DNA of 64,000 bases, from NCBI RefSeq assembly GCF_016808335.1, contig NC_053144.1, forward strand, positions 69,425,400-69,489,399, read 5' to 3'. Source of the stretch: Panicum virgatum (taxonomy: Eukaryota > Streptophyta > Magnoliopsida > Poales > Poaceae). The stretch's first letter is position 1. Each line of letters begins with the position of its first letter. The position numbers and the translations under genes were made by a program. The notes under the pieces were generated by a model. It made no database searches. It worked only from the letters and a program-made list of their open reading frames with translations, and was not told the origin of the DNA. Positions 57,118 through 64,000 of the stretch are shown in pieces.

Positions 57118-57539
57118 TCATACACACACCTACCCTAAAAAAACCCTTCCTAGCCCCCTGCCGCCCTCCTGCGGTACAGCGGTAGGCCAGGCAGCCGCCC
57201 CTCCCTATATAAAAGGCTGAGCTTCCCTCTCCCCTCTCATTTGTTTCCCACGACATCCAGAGAGGGGGGAGGGAGAGAGGAGGGGTGAGGGAGGGAGTTT
57301 CAGCGACGAAGCTCTGCCGGATTTTGGATCCGAACCGCAGGTAATAAATATTTCTCAACTTTCTCATTCTAAATTTTTTGTATGTTTAATTCTATAATTA
57401 GTGTATGCAGCAGTAATGATATTTTAGCGATTTAGGTACTGTTTTTATTATAATTTAGGTAGAATTAGGATTAGTTTTTAGAAAAACCATTTAGGTTTAC
57501 CAACTATTTTTTGGTATTGATTAGTTGTTTAATGCGAGA

Positions 57540-57735
57540 ATTTTTTTTGAAAAATGCTCAGAAATTGTAGAAAATGCTAGAAAAGTATATAAAAAATTCA
57601 GATAAATTGTAGAAAATGCAGAAAAATTGTAGAAAATATTATAAAATTTTTTATTGTACAAAAATTGTAGAAAATGCTAGAAAAGTTTATGAAAATTTCA
57701 GATAAATTGTAGAAAATGCAGAAAAATTATATTTT
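57540..57735 (+). repeat. AT-rich tandem repeat before the plant-mobile-domain gene
   Basis: Two roughly 100-base copies sharing AAAATTGTAGAAAATGCTAG, AAAAGT and TTCAGATAAATTGTAG, ending 12 bases before the presumed start codon's surroundings. Non-coding. Confidence 0.7.
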
Positions 57736-57746
57736 TTGTGTTAGGT

Positions 57747-60700
57747 ATGGCCGAAGATACGCCAGCTCTACTTGACCGAGTCATAGACTCGTCGCACCGA
57801 TTCTTCCTTGCAGTGGTTCAGCGCTTGAAACTTATCATGCTGCGTCCACGTCCACCAGCGGAGTGGATTCCTGTTGACCCACGATGGGTGCCCAGGTGAT
57901 ATGTCGTCGAATTATGTTTCTGAGAATACGTTTGTTTCGTATACATTTCCTACATAATGTACTTACCTTTGATTATTCTACTTTTCAGGTTGAGTGAGGC
58001 TGGCCTTCTTACTATAGGCCGTCTTGCTGAGAGTGGTTTGGCAAAGCTGGACAGATCCATACTGACGGCTCTGGTTGATAGATGGAGGGCTGAGACACAC
58101 ACCTTCCACCTCCCTTGTGGGGAGATGGCACCGACCCTACAGGACGTTGCGATGTTGCTGGGTCTTCCTATCAGTGGGGATGCCGTAGGGCCTGCTGGTA
58201 CGACCACTTCACCATTCGCGTTGTCCCGTCTACGTGGTTGGACGATCTAGAAGAGCGTTTTGCAAATATTGACATCGCGATTGATGTAGAGGAGCACCCA
58301 AAAGCAACAGGGCCTGCCAAGTCATGGATCCTGCAGTTCCAGGTACATTCCTCGTTTTGTTATGATTAATGTTAGAGTTATGCTTTTGACTAGTGCAGTT
58401 ATGGTTTTATTTTATAATTGATCTCGTACTCATAAATGTTCATCTTTTCTATCCAGTCCGACAATTTGGCACATGATGCTGATGAGGATAGCGTCACTCG
58501 ATCCCTTGAGGCATACCTATTGTGGTTGTTTGGATACATAATGTTCAACAACTCACACGGTGCCTATGTGGATAGAGTGCTTGTGCCTTACGCACAGGAG
58601 ATTGCAGAGGCAGCTGTGGAGGAAATGCCTCAATACAGTTGGGGTTTAGCGGTACTTGCAGCCACGTACCGTGGCTTCTGCAAGGCATCGGTGCAGAATA
58701 AGCATAATGCAATTTTTACAGGATGTCTGATTCTGCTACAGCTTTGGTCGTACGAGAGGATAGCAATTGGTTGTCTGATTATTGACCACTCACCGTATTA
58801 GCCGGATATGTACGGTGACACCGAGGACGATAGGCCCACCATGGGGACTCTCTAGTATGCTCGTCAGGTATGGAAATGACAACTACTCCTACTATTCTGT
58901 TGGCAATTCTGTTGCTTTGTTTGACCCTCTTTGTATTTCTTATTGGTATATATTATTATTAATTTTGTGCAGAAGCGTTGGGCCCACGTACAGTATCGTC
59001 GGGTCTATCCTGACTTTGTGGCTGAGTTTGATCGGTTGACACCTAAAGACGTTGTGTGGGAGCCCTACTCCGAGTTGGCTATAATCACTCGTGCACCGTT
59101 CGGGATATCTTCGGTTTGCTTTTAGGACCGGGCCTTTTGGATGACAACTACAGCGTTGGTGTACGACGTTTACATTGAGGCTCACTGTCCGGACAGAGTC
59201 AGGAGACAGTTCGGTCAAAGGCAGTTATATCCTGTGCCGTCAGCATTGGATCGGGTCCAACGCCATGACCACAGATAACGATTCATATGTCATTTCAGTA
59301 ACTATGCATTGTACAGTTAACTAATCATATTTGACTAAATTGTTTTTAATATTTAGTTTGTCGAGGACTGGTCAACCATTCTCGAATATGTGGGTGATAA
59401 GGGTGCAGCCTTGGGTCGATGGCTGGGACCAGGCAGAGGAGAACGTGGCGTTTTCGACCCCTGCACACACGAAGGCTTCGTACAGGGCGTACCTGAGCTG
59501 GTACGAGCCTAAGACTCGTTGCCGCTTGCTATATGCTGACATGCATCCACAGCCGCATGTTGCGACCCCACATGATGACTATGCATGACATAGAGATGAG
59601 GCATTAGCTGGGGCAGTGAGTCAAAATTATCATCGTTTTTCAAATACTTTGGATTAGAGTGTTAATGTCTTTCTTTTTTCTTGCTTGCAATTTGAAATGT
59701 GCAGGTTGACGGACGTAAATGCCAGGGCGAATTTGATGAGGATTCGGGATCTATGATGGATAGGAATGAGCAAGAGTCGGCCTGGACCAGAGTTTCACAA
59801 AGAGCCCATTCCATGCTTGAAGTCTTTGGTAGCCGGACATCGTACGAGGACTCCTACGGTTCGTCTCAAGCCTCGACCTCGTTTTCTTGTGGTCCCACAC
59901 AGCAGCAGCCTTCCCCAGCACCTTATTGTTTTCAGCAGCATTATCCAGATACGTGAGGATACTTACTGACTTTCTACTTTGATAACAACAATTAATTCTC
60001 AGTCCATACAGGTGATGGACACCCACCTTATCAACCTCACGAAGGGACCCAGTTTAGTACTATGGCACCAGCTGCAGGGATGTCATTTCAACCAACACAG
60101 GCACCACCACGACTTTTGGTAAACATATAGTCCATATCTTAATTTCAATTAATTTTGGTATGAAGTCTAATTTCTTTTGCATTTACATATAGGATCACAA
60201 TAGTAATATGATGCGGGACCTTCTTCGTATTACTGTTGACGCTTCTTAAAACGCCAATTTACGTACCGCAAGCGCACGGATCGTGGTAGCTTTTCCCTTA
60301 GAGGACTCCCACAAGGTTTATCATCCGTGGATCGGAAGCGAACCGACTAGGGTTTACCATCTAATCTATCAAATCTATCCTAAACATGAAGCGAAGATTG
60401 CATATAAATTGAACACTTGATAGATATGAATGAAGCATAAGTGTTCATCACACGCACAACCGTAGATGAAATAACACAACCAAGGAGTTAGGGCCTATCG
60501 TCTCTAGGTACGGTTCTAGTGAAAAAGGTGATCAAAGCATAGATTGCATCTCAACTAAAGGTACACGAAATCAACTCTCAGAAAGGAAGCTCGCAAGCGG
60601 CCTACTTTCCCAAGGTTGCCGGTGCAAGGTGCATGTCGACGCCTAAGGTTTCCCAAAGCTTTACCCCAGTCTCCCATGGTACTCGCCATTGATCCTATTC

Positions 60701-62570
60701 CACATCATGTCATCGCTAGAACTTTTCCCTACGCCATGTTGTCACCACACCAGGGTAATCAACCACTAGCTAAAACATGCTACCTCAACGTATCCGCAAG
60801 ATGTAGACTAATTACCATGAATAGATCTAATCTTACTATGAACATATGGATGCATTACATATGAGAAAGAAAGCATGCATTGAAGTAGACCAAAGTCGAG
60901 ACAAATAGAATAAAGAGTAGATTGATATCACCATCGTGTGTGTACATACCCCGACGAATGTTGGGGATGACTCTCGAACCCCACCATGGCACAACCTCGC
61001 AGGGAGGCCATGGCGGCTAGGGGTGGCCTAAGCCATCTCCTAGGTACCCTCGAAGACTTGCGGCGGCCGTCGTCTCCCTCCGGTCTTAGCCCTAGGTTTT
61101 CGTCGAGTTCTGGGTGGATTGGATCCCCTCCCTTGGGCACCTATGGGGTTGTATTTATGCCCTTGGGGAGCCTTGGGGCGTGTTCCACCTTGCCTTGCAC
61201 GAGATCTTCCTTGGGTGAGAATTAAACTTGGTTTCCATAAAATCAACATCGTCCAGATTTTCCTGCTTCGCAGCCCTTCCTTGCCGACGCCATATCTCCT
61301 ATGTCCGGACTCTAAATAATGCAAATTCGGTGTCCAGATTGTGTGCCACGAAATTATCTCCAACTTTGGTATTCATTGCTTTCCTTGGAAACGAAGATAA
61401 GATCCCCAAAACAGCCTCGGAAGAAAATCTGTCTGATTTCGGACTTGTCTGCGCAGCAGGTATTTCGGGGGCCATATCTCCTAGCTCCTTGACCCGAATT
61501 GGGCCTTCCATATGTAAGCACTCATCGAGGCCCACAACTTTGGTATTCAACCTTTTTTCCATTAGAGGCCGTTTAAGTCTCTGAATCCACACTGAAAGAT
61601 CATGCTATTTGCGCGAATATCTCTCGGGCTGAGTTGATCTCATGGGTAAACCTCCAAATCTCAAACCCATCTTCCTCCATGTGGCTTTTCTCGACATTTT
61701 GACTTTCTTCACCTTTACATGTGGGCTTTAGACGTCATTATCTCCGCGATTTAGATAGGGGTACTTGTCGTCAAAGCTCCAGCATCTTCTGTTTAAGTCC
61801 CCAGAGTTTTACGGCTTCATGCTTTGGTCCTTGGCTCTCTTGGAAGGTGGATGTGCATGAATGGGCTTCGAATCAACATGGGCTTTGGTCCTTCCTTTGG
61901 GCTTTGGCCTTCGTCTTTCTCCGTGTTAGCGTTCGATCACGTGCCTCATCATTTCATGCTCCAAAATAGACAAAAAACCTGCAAAAACGAAGTTCCTCCA
62001 AAATATATGTGCAAATGTGAAAATGACCAATAATTAGGACGGTTAGTGATTTTGATATTGAATTTATGCTATTATCAAGAATAAACAAGGGATAAAATGG
62101 GTACTTAAGGAGCGCCAACAATTACCCTATGGCGACAGCAGAAGTAACGCAAGGTAAATACCTAATCCGTAGCCCGAATTTATCATGTTCTTCTTATTTC
62201 TATGAATATTTTAAATAATTTGAACGGTTTACAGGATCGCACCACCAGCTTCCTGATATGGGTCCTTCTTCGTATCCACCACCAACAGGTACGCATGATG
62301 AATATGCACCCAAATATATGACTTATAAGACGATGATTAAGATATCTTAATTGCTACTGCATAGGGGCCACACAGGATACCTTTGAGGCGAGCTTCGAAG
62401 ACTGGAGTCAGTTATTTTCTACACCTAACCAGCAGGCCGATCCTACCTTCCAGACACATGTGGCCACCGGACGTCCAGGTAGAGACGTAGGGCCTCCAGA
62501 CCGACACACCTACCCTACAGACCACGTCCACGCACAGCGTAAAAGAGGTCGACTTGGCTGGGGTGGTTAG
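57747..62570 (+). pseudogene. Plant mobile domain (MAIN-like) gene inside the MULE, broken
   Basis: ATG at 57747 starts exon 1 (57747-57895), which splices in frame to 57989. The early part reads RLSEAGLLTIGRLAESGLAK, LVDRWRAETHTFHLPCGEMA and PTLQDVAMLLGLPISGDAVG, the signature of the plant mobile domain (PF10536), as in MAIN, MAIN-LIKE and PP7-long proteins. Later pieces are YVDRVLVPYAQEIAEAAVEE and TYRGFCKASVQNKH. Then come WAHVQYRRVYPDFVAEF and a Gln/Pro/Ser-rich C-terminus ending KRGRLGWGG before a stop near 62570. A phase change is needed near 58200, several stops follow, and a 1887-base insertion splits an exon at 60234. Genomic copies of this domain often travel in MULEs. Confidence 0.8.
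60234..62120. mobile_element. Solo-LTR-like insertion in the plant-mobile-domain gene
   Basis: 1887 bases beginning TGTTGACGCTTCTTAA and ending TTAAGGAGCGCCAACA, so TG...CA with a short inverted terminus. It is flanked by the 5-bp duplication ATTAC (60229-60233 and 62121-62125). No coding region and no primer site. TG/CA ends plus a 5-bp duplication fit a solo LTR left by recombination between LTRs. The 16-bp imperfect inverted ends would also suit an unusual terminal-inverted-repeat element, so the class is not fully settled. Confidence 0.65.
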
Positions 62571-62649
62571 GAGGTGCTTCTCGTTGTTTCTGTATTTTTG
62601 TTATAGACATGTCGTCATGTTATACTTATTTCGTTCTCATGCATCACAT

Positions 62650-63044
62650 ATTTCGTTCTCAGTTGCGTATGTGTATGAATTGCCAAATTATACTTTTCAT
62701 ATTCATCTACTTTACTAACGGTTTTTATTTCTATCCAAAATATTTAAAACCACATCTAATGCCGCACTGACAGTCAAGGTTTAACCTGCGGGAGGGGCAT
62801 GCCACCCCCTGCCAGGCGGCGGGTAGGCCTACCGCCCCGCCACCGGGCGGCAGCCTCCCCAAGGGCCAAAATACGATTAAAAATAAATTTTATTTACATT
62901 AAGGTCCCTTCCGCCCGGTAGGAGGGCGGCAGGGGGCCGCCCGCCCCGCAGCCGGGCGGTAGGGGTATAAATCTGTAAGTTATAAAACCGAAAATATATT
63001 TCTGTAAAAAATGATTTTGAAAAATATAAAAATAAAAAAAACGC
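62650..63044 (-). repeat. Right terminal inverted repeat of the MULE
   Basis: Reverse-complement partner of the left repeat. It is slightly shorter, mainly in the GC-rich palindrome zone. Confidence 0.9.
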
Positions 63045-63054
63045 CTCGATATCC

Positions 63055-63290
63055 ACCCTTAACATGGGCCGCAGTGAGGCCCAACAGGTACGTTGTAGGG
63101 CCCACTTGCATTCATCAGTTCATCACTCCTTTTTGTCCCCCCAAAAAAAATAAGAAGAAAAAGGAAAGCGCTAACCACCAGCGGCAGACGAAGTGAGGGG
63201 AGCATCGCCGGACGCCGGAGTCAGAGACGGCGCGGCGATTCCGGCTCAACGAACCACCAGGGGAACAAGACGGGCGGTGGCGGCGCGGAG
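63055..63290 (+). other. Promoter-side and 5' leader sequence of DDA1
   Basis: 236 bases between the MULE target duplication and the DDA1 start codon. It includes ATGGGCCGCAGTGAGGCCCA (GGCCCA elements, common in plant housekeeping promoters) and an A-rich run at about 63136-63165. No clear TATA box. Confidence 0.5.
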
Positions 63291-63377
63291 ATGGGGAGCC
63301 CACTCGGCGGGTGGCCGTCGTACAACCCGCACAACTTCAGCCAGCTCGTCCCGGCCGACCCCTCCGCTCAGCCCTCG
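63291..63377 (+). CDS. DDA1: DDA1, DET1- and DDB1-associated protein 1, first exon (partial)
   Basis: 29 codons, MGSPLGGWPSYNPHNFSQLV followed by PADPSAQPS, then a splice donor (TCG|GTCGGT). Plant DDA1 proteins start with the same block (a short MGS leader, W-P-S/F, then DPHNFSQL-type core). The family is small (about 100 aa) with more exons, which would lie beyond the window. No continuation is found before 64000, so the first intron is at least 620 bases. DDA1 binds the COP10-DET1-DDB1 complex of CRL4 ubiquitin ligases and helps select targets such as ABA receptors. The call rests on 29 residues but the match is specific. Confidence 0.8.
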
Positions 63378-64000
63378 GTCGGTCAGCACTTCCCCTCTTT
63401 GGCGATCTCGTCTCTAATATACAGTAATTGACTGTCTCCATACTTCCTGATGATGCTGCATAAGCTTGAATAGGTTAGCTAGGACGTATTAGTGGGTGCT
63501 TGGCCTGTGCTGTGACAACTGCGGCCTCTTGTTATCTTGTATCTGCAATAAAAACTTCTTTAGTACTGTACTGCCTTTATGCAGCCAGGAAGCAGGATGA
63601 TCGTATTGTTCGATTCTGCTGAAGTCGCGGTATGGATGGCTGGAAAAGGAGGGTATAAATGTTTGTTTTTAGCTCATCAGCCAGATACTCGGCTCAATTT
63701 TAGTGAATTTTCTGCATGATGTCCAAAAATTATTAGGTCTTGGTTTCTCATGGCTGCCCTGACAAGATTCAGTTGATGTAGTGTTGTCCTAATCGATTAA
63801 TGCTAGTTCTTTTAGTGTTTCTGATCACACTGTACCGCCAGCGGCTCACATGGCAAAGCACATATATATCCATTTAGAGTGACTCTAATGTTATTAGGTA
63901 GTTTTTATGTTCTTAACAGAACTTCATGCTGACAAGTGATAATTTAGGCTATGAAAGATATACTCTGTTGACCTCATGCTGATGCTGATGGTATGTTTCC
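63378..64000 (+). other. First intron of DDA1 (to window end)
   Basis: T-rich, AT-leaning sequence typical of an intron, with no second exon or transposon end recognised. Confidence 0.55.

Larger units (their letters stand above)
56693..63044. mobile_element. Mutator-like element (MULE) with long inverted repeats carrying a plant-mobile-domain gene
   Basis: The left (56693 to about 57117) and right (about 62650-63044) terminal repeats are inverted copies about 395-425 bases long, beginning GCGTTATTTTTATTTTTAT on the left. The element is flanked by the 10-bp duplication CTCGATATCC (56683-56692 and 63045-63054), in the size range made by Mutator-like transposases. The repeats include GC-rich palindromic CCGCCCGG/CCGGGCGG blocks. 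No MURA transposase is seen. The interior is a plant mobile domain gene, itself interrupted by a 1.9-kb insertion. Its right end lies 236 bases before the DDA1 start codon. Confidence 0.9.

Noticed and set aside
1..64000. CRISPR arrays, bacterial operons, organelle-derived DNA, rRNA or tRNA genes
   Set aside because: No regularly spaced repeats, no bacterial-type gene packing and no recognisable RNA gene on either strand.

Overview
The window is a stretch of a grass nuclear genome, probably panicoid. This is inferred from GC-rich first exons, canonical GT-AG introns, grass-type MITEs and retrotransposons, and plant-specific genes. Spliced models were built by eye from reading frames and splice sites. 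Every multi-exon model given below closes in frame.

Host genes from left to right: a broken DUF627-like fragment on the left edge (-); an OVATE family protein (+, 2093-2875); an EF-hand relic (-, about 3750-3902); a plastid-type spermidine-synthase-like methyltransferase (+, 9757-12536, 8 exons); ANGUSTIFOLIA/plant CtBP (+, 13529-20449, 7 exons); plastid anthranilate phosphoribosyltransferase of tryptophan synthesis (+, 21622-25287, 9 exons); an unrecognised 223-aa two-exon gene (-, 33485-35003); a DUF21/CNNM plus CBS-pair membrane protein (-, 44594-48559, 12 exons); and the first exon of DDA1, a CRL4/COP10-DET1-DDB1 component (+, from 63291). They are unrelated housekeeping or developmental genes, not a cluster acting together.

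Between and inside them lie layered mobile elements. A Helitron (4527-8794) splits a 231-bp MITE and itself carries another MITE. A small non-autonomous LTR element sits in ANGUSTIFOLIA intron 3. A near full-length L1-type LINE (about 25523-32913) lies just downstream of the anthranilate gene. A degenerate Sirevirus-like copia element with both LTRs occupies 36031-43657. A short 3'-end-type retroposon with a 15-bp target duplication lies at 52387-53165. A second, minus-strand Helitron is likely at 53245-55703. A MULE with about 400-bp inverted repeats (56693-63044) carries a broken plant-mobile-domain gene into which a 1.9-kb solo-LTR-like element has inserted. It stops about 240 bp before the DDA1 start codon.

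I found no tRNA, rRNA or CRISPR array, and no convincing new system. The most informative structures are the nested insertions, whose target-site duplications and element lengths let the order of events be read directly.
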